From Roseburia_C amylophila (GTDB lineage: Bacteria > Bacillota > Clostridia > Lachnospirales > Lachnospiraceae), in assembly GCF_025567465.1 (NCBI RefSeq), contig NZ_JAOQKI010000002.1, forward strand, positions 171,550-235,549: a stretch of 64,000 nucleotides of DNA. Direction: 5' to 3'. Shown piece by piece: positions 57,685 through 64,000 of this stretch; position 1 is the stretch's first letter, and every line of letters begins with the position of its first letter. The translations under genes were made by a program, and so were the position numbers. Under the pieces are notes generated by a model. The model had not been told where the DNA came from. It saw only the letters and a list, made by a program, of their open reading frames with translations, and did no database searches.

Positions 57685-57855
57685 TCAGCTCTGCATTGGA
57701 CCGTACCTTCCTTTCTTACTATTGCGTTTCTCTTCATCTAAACGCTTGTCCGATTCTGATTTAATATCCTGGTGGTATCGACCTCCTCTTACATTATTAT
57801 GAGTTTGTTCCTTCTCTTTCTGGTGGAATCTCCTCCTTACTTTGTTTCCGTTCAT
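57685..57855 (-). CDS. Possible small basic protein (56 aa), doubtful
   Basis: ATG at 57855, 14 bases after the predicted transcription start, then 56 codons to TGA. The product would be very charged (MNGNKVRRRFHQKEKEQT at the start) with no hydrophobic segment. No ribosome site precedes the ATG, and the composition follows from the purine-rich DNA. Listed because the promoter is so strong; more likely non-coding. Confidence 0.25.
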   Translation of the reverse strand: MNGNKVRRRFHQKEKEQTHNNVRGGRYHQDIKSESDKRLDEEKRNSKKGRYGPMQS

Positions 57856-57875
57856 TTGTTTCTTTTGATGATTTG

Positions 57876-57904
57876 ATTATATCTAACTATAGTTCATTTG
57901 TCAA
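57876..57904 (-). promoter_or_regulatory. Perfect consensus sigma-A promoter
   Basis: On the minus strand TTGACA (57904-57899) and TATAAT (57881-57876) are separated by exactly 17 bp, both at full consensus, the best promoter seen in the window. Transcription starts near 57869. The 57905-58055 stretch behind it is AT-rich and shows nothing else. Confidence 0.88.
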
Positions 57905-58055
57905 CACTATTTTTAGAATTTTCTTAATTATTTTTCGTATTTACTTTATTATATTGCATATATTGTATAAATTATCTGAATTTTCAGTTTTATTTAAATT
58001 GTTAAAACAACTACAAGAAACATATGTAATTACAATCTGTCTGCGATGCCATTTC

Positions 58056-58484
58056 CTATTCGCTGATTTTCCACTCTACCTGGGCACTTTCTTCCTTCTG
58101 AAGAGAAAGCAGAAGAGTAAATAACTGATGAATGGTCTCCATCAATTTCTGGCTTGGAAGAATTGCATACTGGGCCAGCCGGTCCAAATCAAAATAGCGG
58201 ACATTCGGATCCGGCAGGAATACCATGTTGGTGCTCCGCACTTCTTCTCCACAAGTCTCAATATTTTCATAAGTAATCATTACAAATTCATTTCCATGCT
58301 CTTCGCAGGAATAGGCTGTATAACACTCATCTACTACCCACTGCTTTCCGTCGGCTTCTACAACCGGCTTTTCGGATTCCTCTTTATATTCGCTGGTCTT
58401 CATCTCAACATTCCAGTGCTGCTTTCCTTCTTTGGTTCTCTCATATAAATGCTCTAATGTGCTGTTTAAAAATTCTGGTGTCAT
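58056..58484 (-). CDS. Uncharacterised protein, 142 aa
   Basis: AAGGAGACAG lies 6-7 bases before the ATG. The protein is soluble, acidic, with alternating strands in the first 100 residues (WNVEMKTSEYKEES, WVVDECYTAYSCEEHGNEFVMITY) and two helices at the end (LDRLAQYAIL, QLFTLLLSLQKE). No family recognised. Its leader contains a 9-bp hairpin (58539-58566) and an extended -10 promoter. Monocistronic. Confidence 0.75.
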   Translation of the reverse strand: MTPEFLNSTLEHLYERTKEGKQHWNVEMKTSEYKEESEKPVVEADGKQWVVDECYTAYSCEEHGNEFVMITYENIETCGEEVRSTNMVFLPDPNVRYFDLDRLAQYAILPSQKLMETIHQLFTLLLSLQKEESAQVEWKISE

Positions 58485-58538
58485 TTTTTGCTGTCTCCTT
58501 CTATTTACTATTGTTTTTGTTCTGTACTTTTATGTTGT

Positions 58539-58566
58539 GGCTGTCCGCAGTTGCATTCGGACAGCC
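58539..58566 (-). promoter_or_regulatory. Leader hairpin before the 142-aa gene
   Basis: GGCTGTCCG pairs perfectly with CGGACAGCC around a 10-base loop, between a minus-strand extended -10 (TGTTATAAT near 58600) and the gene. There is no U-run behind it on the minus strand, so it is not a simple terminator. Confidence 0.5.
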
Positions 58567-58652
58567 TCGGTTATTTTGTCCTTTTTTTCTATTATAACAC
58601 AGCCGCTTCTGCTGTGAAACCATAAGAAACAATACTTTTTAATGCCTTTTCT

Positions 58653-59414
58653 TTAACGAAGCCCGGATTCCTTTGCCTCTGTTTCCAGTCCGTTGGCAAA
58701 ATAATCCGCCATGGCAATAATCTGCCGCTGGATATTCCAGAATGTCTGTAAATCTTTTTCATAATTGCCGGCAAGCCGCTCATTGATTTCCTGTCCGGTC
58801 AGGTCTACGTGCATACGGAACATTTCTTTTAATACACTTTCTTCATATTCCGGTGTTGCAGATGCCAAAAGCTCTGCGATGCGGTCTGCATTTTCGTTTA
58901 ACCGTCGTACCTGCTCCTCCGTATCCTTCGCTCTTCCTTCTTTTTTCTGGGTGATCAGTCCACCGGTAAGCTCTACCTGGCGCACCAGTAAATCTCTGAG
59001 GCTGTTCACCGTATTTTCCGGATAATATCTTCCGAAAAGGTCTGCTATTTCCTCTGCATTGTCAATTAATGCAGTAACCAGTTCCTGCTGATCCGGCAAA
59101 TCCGCTGCCATGCTGACCAAAAGCATCCGGAACAGGTAGGTATGATTCAGCCATGCCATCCGCATCAGTTCTTTTAAATTTCCTTTTCCATTGTTATTGG
59201 AAATCCCGGAATCTCCTGTGTTTCCAGGCATTTCCGGTCTTGTGTATTCTCTGCCCGGGCATATTTCTATCTTCATTCCAATCTGTAAATTGTAAGGATT
59301 TATCCTTGGATTGCTTAAAATAATAGAGGATACCGTCGTCTTATACTGCCGGGAAAGTTTGTATAATGTATCCCCCGCTTCCACGGTATGTTCGATTGAA
59401 TTGCTGCAGTTCAC
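58653..59414 (-). CDS. LysM protein with a duplicated helical domain
   Basis: 253 residues from a GTG at 59414, with GAGGT six bases upstream. A LysM domain (8-52: HTVEAGDTLYKLSRQYKTTV ... NLQIGMKIEI) is joined by a Gly/Asn linker to an all-helical region (80-250) that looks internally duplicated: HTYLFRMLLVSMAADLPDQQ...RQVELTGGLI against ENADRIAELLASATPEYEE...HVDLTGQEI. No signal peptide is seen, which is typical of spore-coat or cytosolic LysM proteins. Function unknown. Confidence 0.8.
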   Translation of the reverse strand: MNCSNSIEHTVEAGDTLYKLSRQYKTTVSSIILSNPRINPYNLQIGMKIEICPGREYTRPEMPGNTGDSGISNNNGKGNLKELMRMAWLNHTYLFRMLLVSMAADLPDQQELVTALIDNAEEIADLFGRYYPENTVNSLRDLLVRQVELTGGLITQKKEGRAKDTEEQVRRLNENADRIAELLASATPEYEESVLKEMFRMHVDLTGQEINERLAGNYEKDLQTFWNIQRQIIAMADYFANGLETEAKESGLR

Positions 59415-59549
59415 GCTGACCTCTTCCCATTCTTTCTTACTTTCGTATTAGTTTATGTCAAAAATGTTGATTGGTTCCCTGATTTGCTCTTGTCAAGGAA
59501 TGCGATTGCGTATACAGTAAGGGAAAAGCATGTTTTTGCGAGGTGTATT

Positions 59550-60668
59550 ATGTCCATTAAAATATTCGTTATGACCCACAAACAATTTGAAGCTCCCACC
59601 GATTCCATGTATGTTCCTCTGCAGGTCGGACATGCAATTTCTCCAGAATTGGGCTATCTTGCAGATGATACCGGAGATAATATTTCCCGGAAAAACAAAA
59701 GTTTCTGCGAGCTGACCGGCATTTACTGGCTCTGGAAAAATTACCATACCTGCGATTATATCGGCATCTGTCATTACCGCCGCTATCTCATAAATAGGCA
59801 GGGGCTTATTTTCACGGAAAAAGAGCTGATGCGGCTACTTCAGAAGCATGACATGATCACACCAAAGCTTCTGACTTTAAATACTTCGTATTTTAATGGT
59901 TTCAGCCAGAACCATCACCAGAAGGATCTGCTGATTACTGAGCAGGTCATTTCTGAAAAATACCCGGACTATGTGCCTGTTTTTCACCATATGGTTCATG
60001 ATGTACATACTTATTTTGGGAATATTTTCATTACTTCAAAAGAACGATTTGATGCCTACTGTGAATGGCTGTTTGACATTCTCTTTGAAGTGGAGTGCCG
60101 GGTCGATATCAGTAGCTATGATAATTACTGTAAGCGGTTGTTTGGATTCCTGTCGGAGTTTCTGCTGACCGTCTACATTGCGAAGCAGAATCTCTCCACC
60201 TATGAATGTATGGTGGGGATGTCCGGTGAAAAGCATGAAACAAGAATGCTCCGGGAATCTCTGGCAAAATGTTTTGCGAATGGCGACTACCAGAAAGCCC
60301 AGTCCATTTTCATGGAAAGCTATGCGAAACGCCCGGACATTCTGATGGAAGCTTCTGATATTACCGGTGAACTGCACCTTTGCATGCAGGTAATTTCTAC
60401 CTGTTCCTTTGAACAGGAACTTTATGGGCACAACCTTTTAGATATGATTCATGATTATCATTCCCTGATGGAATTCTGCCACCGGTTAAATGAAATTGTA
60501 AATCATTTTCTTACAGGGACAGAGTCTGCCGCTGATATTTCATGGCTCAAAAAATCCACTGCTCTCTCTCCGAAAGCAGTGGATATAGCGATTCAAATGT
60601 TCTGTTCTGATGAGGACTTAAAAGAGAAAGTATTTTCAAAAATCTGTTCCCATCTCAAAGATTTTTGA
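59550..60668 (+). CDS. DUF4422 protein, glycosyltransferase-like
   Basis: 372 residues from the ATG at 59550 with GAGGTG just upstream; the frame extends 22 codons further without a ribosome site. The N-terminal domain (1-235) has IKIFVMTHKQF, SFCELTGIYWLWKN and IGICHYRRYL, the DUF4422 signature of capsule/exopolysaccharide enzymes. The C-terminal 130 residues are helical and match nothing I know. Isolated from the main glycan locus; divergent from the LysM gene. Confidence 0.85.
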   Translation: MSIKIFVMTHKQFEAPTDSMYVPLQVGHAISPELGYLADDTGDNISRKNKSFCELTGIYWLWKNYHTCDYIGICHYRRYLINRQGLIFTEKELMRLLQKHDMITPKLLTLNTSYFNGFSQNHHQKDLLITEQVISEKYPDYVPVFHHMVHDVHTYFGNIFITSKERFDAYCEWLFDILFEVECRVDISSYDNYCKRLFGFLSEFLLTVYIAKQNLSTYECMVGMSGEKHETRMLRESLAKCFANGDYQKAQSIFMESYAKRPDILMEASDITGELHLCMQVISTCSFEQELYGHNLLDMIHDYHSLMEFCHRLNEIVNHFLTGTESAADISWLKKSTALSPKAVDIAIQMFCSDEDLKEKVFSKICSHLKDF

Positions 60669-60718
60669 ATTCCGGCTTCTTCCTTCTAATCTGCTCATCT
60701 TTCCGTTCCCACCTGTTT

Positions 60719-60985
60719 CTACTGGCAGGCTGCCATAGAAACGGTCCGGCATCCCGGTGAAATAATTTCGCAATGGTCAGAGAATGTTACGGTCATTCCC
60801 TCTTTTTCAAAAAATGCTTCAATTGCCGCTTTGAGCATACCCTCTTTACCATCACATGCACAAAATCCTAACGGTTCTACAACGGCTGTCTCCGCATCAT
60901 GAAAGCTAATACGGTATGGCAGGCGTTGTTCATGTAACGCTGCATTCAGGTGTGCAATCTGGTTATAAGTAAATTCCTGTCTCAT
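60719..60985 (-). CDS. Small RDAC-like family protein
   Basis: 88 residues from the ATG at 60985, preceded by GGAGGGG; the frame starts 10 codons earlier. The phrases LPYRISFHDAETAVVEPLG, FCACDGKEG and FFEKEGMTVTFSD match my recollection of the clostridial RDAC family, but the name-giving Arg-Asp-Ala-Cys is FHDAE here. Function unknown. It is convergent with the DUF4422 gene, and a palindrome at 61068-61092 lies upstream. Confidence 0.7.
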   Translation of the reverse strand: MRQEFTYNQIAHLNAALHEQRLPYRISFHDAETAVVEPLGFCACDGKEGMLKAAIEAFFEKEGMTVTFSDHCEIISPGCRTVSMAACQ

Positions 60986-61067
60986 GAGCACCCCTCCTCT
61001 ACGGTCGTATGACAACTCTCTCGTATTACTTCTAGTTATATATATTATAACTCAATTTTCTGAAAAT

Positions 61068-61092
61068 AGGAAGTAAAATGTATTTACTTTCT
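61068..61092. promoter_or_regulatory. Palindrome, possible operator
   Basis: AGGAAGTAAA (61068-61077) and TTTACTTTCT (61083-61092) form an inverted repeat with one mismatch and a 5-bp spacer, between the divergent RDAC-like gene and the second giant palindrome. It lies next to an extended -10 on the plus strand (TGTTATATT, 61092-61100). Confidence 0.4.
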
Positions 61093-61114
61093 GTTATATT
61101 TCCATTACCATATT

Positions 61115-61567
61115 AGTATATTACATTAGGTCATTGTCAACGAGATAAGTTGATACTGGAAAACTTTGGTATCGAAGAACCTTTTGTTTTTATAATATGA
61201 AATACCTGCATTTCTTATGTGTGTGTTTCGCTTGATGGTAAACTGTCTTTCCGTTGCTTTGACGGAATCGCTGCACTGTCCGTCGATTGTAGATGCCACC
61301 TAACGGCTGCAAGGGGCACCGGAAATTTCGGACAATATATCACTTTATCCGGCAAAATTCCAAGTGCCCCTAGCAGTCGTTATAAGGCATCTGCATTTCG
61401 ACGAACCGTACAGCGATTTTGTCAAACATTGGAAAGATAGTTTTTATAACCAAAAGTGAAACACACACATTAGAAATTCGGTATTTTTATATCTAAAACA
61501 AAGGTCTTCGATACCAGAAGTTTTCCGGGGACAACATATCCTTGTGCGGTCAATACCTGAGTATATT
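61115..61567 (+). repeat. Giant imperfect palindrome, family member 2 (about 450 bp)
   Basis: Same plan as 56457-56976: left arms such as GGAAAACTTTGGTATCGAAGA, GTGTGTGTTTCGCTT and ACTGTCTTTCC pair with the right half. It shares with member 1 the blocks at 61243-61263, 61309-61328, 61356-61376 and 61419-61436, while the sequence between them differs but still pairs (for example AATCGCTG with CAGCGATT here, GATTCCAGAA with TTCTGGAATC there). Its tip is short, without the branched head. It ends 8 bp before the ribosome site of the next gene and fills most of the 61016-61588 gap. Confidence 0.82.
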
Positions 61568-61588
61568 AAATCAAAAGAGGAGAATGAT

Positions 61589-63184
61589 ATGTATGAATGT
61601 CCCAATTGTGGAGGAAATCTGAGGTTTGATATTCCAACACAATCACTTTTCTGTGACTACTGTCACACACAGCTGAATCCTTACAGCTATCAGAAGGATC
61701 ACGATGCTGTGGAGACATCTACTTATGATGTCAACATTTTCACCTGTCCGCAATGCGGCGGTGAAATCTTAAGTACCGAGAATGCTGCAACCGGATTCTG
61801 CAGTTTCTGTGGTGCTTCTACGATTCTTGACAGCCGGATTGCCAGGGAAAAACGTCCTGACTACATTGTTCCTTTCCAGATTACCAAGGAGGACTGCAAG
61901 AAGGCTTATGGCAAAATGATGCGCCATGCCATTTTTGCCCCTAAGGAACTGAAAGACCCGCGCAATGTAGACAATTTCCGTGGGATTTATATGCCTTACT
62001 GGGTATATAACATTACCCACGAAGGTACGGTACAGCTGCCGGCTGAAAAAAGCCACCGGGAAGGTAACTATATTGTAACCGACCACTATAATCTGCTCTG
62101 CCAGACGGATGCCTATTATAAAGGGCTCTCTTATGATGCGTCTTCTTCTTTTTCGGATGTTATCAGCGAGAATATTGCTCCCTTTGATGTGCGCGGCATG
62201 AAAAGTTTTACTCCGTCCATTCTGTGTGGTTTCTATGCTGATACTGCCGATGTGGACAGTGATATTTATCTGGAGGACGCAAAAGCCATTGCCAATGAAC
62301 AGACTTATTCCAAAGTCAAAAAAATACCTGCCTTCCAGGAATTTAATTTTATTTATCCGGAAACAGAGCATTATATGAGTTATGCATTAAATACGGAATG
62401 CAAGGAAGCTGCCAGCGCCATGCTTCCGGTATGGTTCTTATCCTACCGTAACAAAGACCGCGTTGCCTACGCTACAGTCAATGGACAGACCGGAAAGGTT
62501 GCTGCTGATATCCCGGTAGATAGCCGTAAATTTTTACTCGGTTCCTTTCTACTGGCTATCCCGGTTTTTCTGCTTTTAAATCTTTTCTTTACCATACGGC
62601 CTGCTTCAACCCTGATACTTTCTGCGGCACTGGCACTTTTTGCCTCCATTATTTATTTTGTGGAGCTGAGCGAAATCCATAGTCAGGAAACCTATGAGAA
62701 TGACAGGGGATACCAGTCCAAACAGGGAAATGTCAAGAAAGAAGCCAAAGTAAAAGTAAACTTAAAACCCCATAAAAGCATGAAATCTAAATTTGAAAAC
62801 ATAATTCCTTATCTGTTTTTAGGTGTATTTGCAATTCAGGTTCTAATGGGAATCTTTAGTTCCGGCGGTTTTTCATTTTCTAAAATTGTCATGCTTATTG
62901 TTATCGGCGGTGGGGTTCTGACTTCGCTGTTTGGATTTTCCCAGTTCAGTGAAACAACCACCCGTGGAAAAATTCCGGGATTCCTAGGAGCTTTAATTTC
63001 CATTGCTGCTGCTGGAATGATTACTTTCCTGCATCCGGTTTCCGACCTTTATTACTATGGTGGTGCAATTGTATCTTTTGCCGGTATTATTTTTACGCTT
63101 CTTAGCATTTTAAAGGAATACAATATGCTTACCATGCGGAAACTGCCGCAGTTTAACCGACAGGGAGGTGATGACCGTGCCTGA
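61589..63184 (+). CDS. Zinc-ribbon membrane protein, TFIIB-type ribbons
   Basis: 531 residues from the ATG at 61589, chosen because AGAGGAG is at 61575-61582; the longer frame (from 61544) begins inside the palindromic element. Two zinc ribbons at the N-terminus (CPNCGGNLRF...CDYCHTQL and CPQCGGEI...CSFCGAS), a beta-rich middle with PYWVYNI and SMLPVWFLSYR, then about six hydrophobic helices (from about 320). Family seen next to TPM-domain genes in Firmicutes; role unknown, perhaps envelope quality control. Confidence 0.82.
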   Translation: MYECPNCGGNLRFDIPTQSLFCDYCHTQLNPYSYQKDHDAVETSTYDVNIFTCPQCGGEILSTENAATGFCSFCGASTILDSRIAREKRPDYIVPFQITKEDCKKAYGKMMRHAIFAPKELKDPRNVDNFRGIYMPYWVYNITHEGTVQLPAEKSHREGNYIVTDHYNLLCQTDAYYKGLSYDASSSFSDVISENIAPFDVRGMKSFTPSILCGFYADTADVDSDIYLEDAKAIANEQTYSKVKKIPAFQEFNFIYPETEHYMSYALNTECKEAASAMLPVWFLSYRNKDRVAYATVNGQTGKVAADIPVDSRKFLLGSFLLAIPVFLLLNLFFTIRPASTLILSAALALFASIIYFVELSEIHSQETYENDRGYQSKQGNVKKEAKVKVNLKPHKSMKSKFENIIPYLFLGVFAIQVLMGIFSSGGFSFSKIVMLIVIGGGVLTSLFGFSQFSETTTRGKIPGFLGALISIAAAGMITFLHPVSDLYYYGGAIVSFAGIIFTLLSILKEYNMLTMRKLPQFNRQGGDDRA

Positions 63185-63998
63185 TACATATAAGAAGAAA
63201 TATAGCTCTTTTTCTGCAAAAATAATTCTTGGCTGCCTGCTTGCATGTTTCTTCCTCTTACTTAACGGAAGTATTAACTGCAAAGCCGAAACCAAGACCT
63301 ATACCAATAAAAGCACCGGTTATCAGGTTATCGTTGAGGACGATGCCAACCTTTTAACAGACGAGGAAGAAACCACCCTTGGAAAAGAGATGGCTCCGAT
63401 TACCACTTACGGAAGTGTTGCTTTTAAATCCATCGATTACAATCCTTACTATTCTACTGAGGATTATACCCGAAGCTATTACCGCGACACCTTCGGTTCC
63501 ACCAGTGCAACCGTATTTCTCATTGATATGGACAATCGGAACATCTGGATTCACAGCAACGGAACCATTTATGAAACCATTACGAAAAGTTATGCCAACA
63601 CTATCACCGATAATGTATACAAATATGCCTCTGATGGTGATTATTACACCTGTGCATTTACCGCTTTTGGTCAGATTAATACATTGCTCGAAGGGCGAAA
63701 AATTGCGCAGCCGATGAAATATATCAGTAATGCCTTTTTAGCAGTTATCATTGCTTTGTTGTTAAACTATTTTCTGGTACGTTCCTTCTCCCGTGCGAAG
63801 AGACCATCGAAAACAGATCTTTTAGGAAAGGTATTTACACAGTGCAATATTGCTAATCCAAATGTCCGCTTTATCCGGCAATCCCGTGTCTACAGTCCGC
63901 CTTCCAGCAGCGGCAGCGGTGGCAGCAGCGGTGGCGGCGGTGGCGGTGGCAGTAGCAGTGGCGGCGGTGGCGGCGGTGGCGGCGGTCACAGCTTCTAA
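63177..63998 (+). CDS. TPM-domain membrane protein with Gly/Ser-rich end
   Basis: 273 residues from the GTG at 63177, 8 bases after GGGAGG; the ATG at 63171 would be too close to that site. A signal or anchor helix (about 18-38), a TPM (YgcG/Psb32-like) domain (about 50-185, DDANLLTDEEETTLGKEM), one helix (about 188-210), and a tail ending in long Gly/Ser runs and His-Ser-Phe. Overlaps the zinc-ribbon gene by 8 bp, so the two are translationally coupled. TPM proteins are implicated in membrane protein turnover or assembly. Confidence 0.85.
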   Translation: MPDTYKKKYSSFSAKIILGCLLACFFLLLNGSINCKAETKTYTNKSTGYQVIVEDDANLLTDEEETTLGKEMAPITTYGSVAFKSIDYNPYYSTEDYTRSYYRDTFGSTSATVFLIDMDNRNIWIHSNGTIYETITKSYANTITDNVYKYASDGDYYTCAFTAFGQINTLLEGRKIAQPMKYISNAFLAVIIALLLNYFLVRSFSRAKRPSKTDLLGKVFTQCNIANPNVRFIRQSRVYSPPSSSGSGGSSGGGGGGGSSSGGGGGGGGGHSF

Positions 63999-64000
63999 TC

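Larger units (their letters stand above)
57405..57869 (-). ncRNA. Predicted ~450-nt purine-rich transcript (non-coding or small-protein RNA)
   Basis: Bounded by a perfect consensus promoter and a strong terminator, it occupies most of the 783-bp gene gap. The RNA is strongly rich in A and G, contains about 19 GGA triplets, several Shine-Dalgarno-like AGGAGG blocks without a following start codon, and repeats of the phrase ATCAGAATCGGA. Two small frames exist (57685-57855, 56 codons; 57474-57635, 53 codons), both without a proper ribosome site. I do not recognise the family. It may bind an RNA-binding protein such as CsrA, but this is speculation. Confidence 0.55.

Noticed and set aside
57873..58124. 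An 83-codon plus-strand frame in the AT-rich stretch behind the strong promoter.
   Set aside because: Its product is only Phe/Ile/Leu-rich low-complexity sequence, it lacks a ribosome site and it overlaps the end of the 142-aa gene.
61544..61588. A GTG start for the zinc-ribbon gene 15 codons upstream.
   Set aside because: This start is within the right arm of the palindrome and has no ribosome site, while ATG at 61589 has AGAGGAG in front.
63891..63998. GGC/AGC-rich tandem sequence, considered as a simple repeat or CRISPR-like array.
   Set aside because: It is the in-frame Gly/Ser tail of the TPM protein; there are no spacers.

Overview
The window looks like a chromosomal segment from a flagellated, low-to-mid GC Clostridia, most likely Lachnospiraceae (Roseburia/Agathobacter/Lachnospira-like). 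Grounds: strong GGAGG-type ribosome sites, consensus promoters, the Firmicutes gene orders cdaA-cdaR-glmM, mreB/mbl-flhO-flhP and uvrB-uvrA, a YvyF-type flagellar protein, and small clostridial families (TSCPD, RDAC-like). No rRNA, tRNA or CRISPR array was seen. This was read by eye, without database searches.

Layout. (1) 1-31,700, minus strand: a large cell-surface polysaccharide locus. In order of transcription it holds rfbD, two GT2 enzymes, rfbB, rfbA, rfbC, an ABC exporter (Wzm with an extra extracytoplasmic domain; Wzt with a C-terminal sugar-binding-type domain), a methyltransferase, a kinase-like/coiled-coil protein, a double GT2 enzyme, a secreted glucosaminidase with repeats, a metallophosphoesterase, GT-C-like membrane proteins, GT2/GT4 enzymes, a Gmd-like/GHMP-kinase sugar-nucleotide module, and a very AT-rich end with pyruvyltransferase-like, iron-sulfur, acetyltransferase and flippase genes. 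(2) 31,692-38,242, minus: HPr, glmM, cdaR, cdaA, two membrane proteins, a YvyF-like protein and comF. (3) 38,345-41,362, plus: a TrpXYZ-like ABC importer with its own consensus promoter. (4) 41,429-56,300, minus: recD2, flagellar rod genes, mreB/mbl, uvrBA, a flavodiiron protein and secA. (5) 56,400-64,000: small and poorly known genes separated by large structured intergenic elements.

How the genes fit together. Rhamnose precursor genes, glycosyltransferases and an ABC exporter suggest a rhamnose-containing surface glycan polymerised inside and exported whole. The order exporter, methyltransferase, kinase-like/coiled-coil, multi-domain glycosyltransferase matches the WbdD chain-termination system of E. 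coli O9a, here split over two genes. The essential c-di-AMP/GlmM cluster lies directly upstream of rfbD on the same strand.

Most unusual: two related giant imperfect palindromes (about 520 bp at 56457-56976 and about 450 bp at 61115-61567), each ending just upstream of the ribosome site of a plus-strand gene and sharing conserved blocks in a base-paired scaffold. Also notable are a 122-bp structured repeat in two copies (43659, 57282), a predicted ~450-nt purine-rich transcript with a perfect consensus promoter and strong terminator (57405-57904), and a predicted ~115-nt RNA upstream of mreB/mbl (47200-47317).
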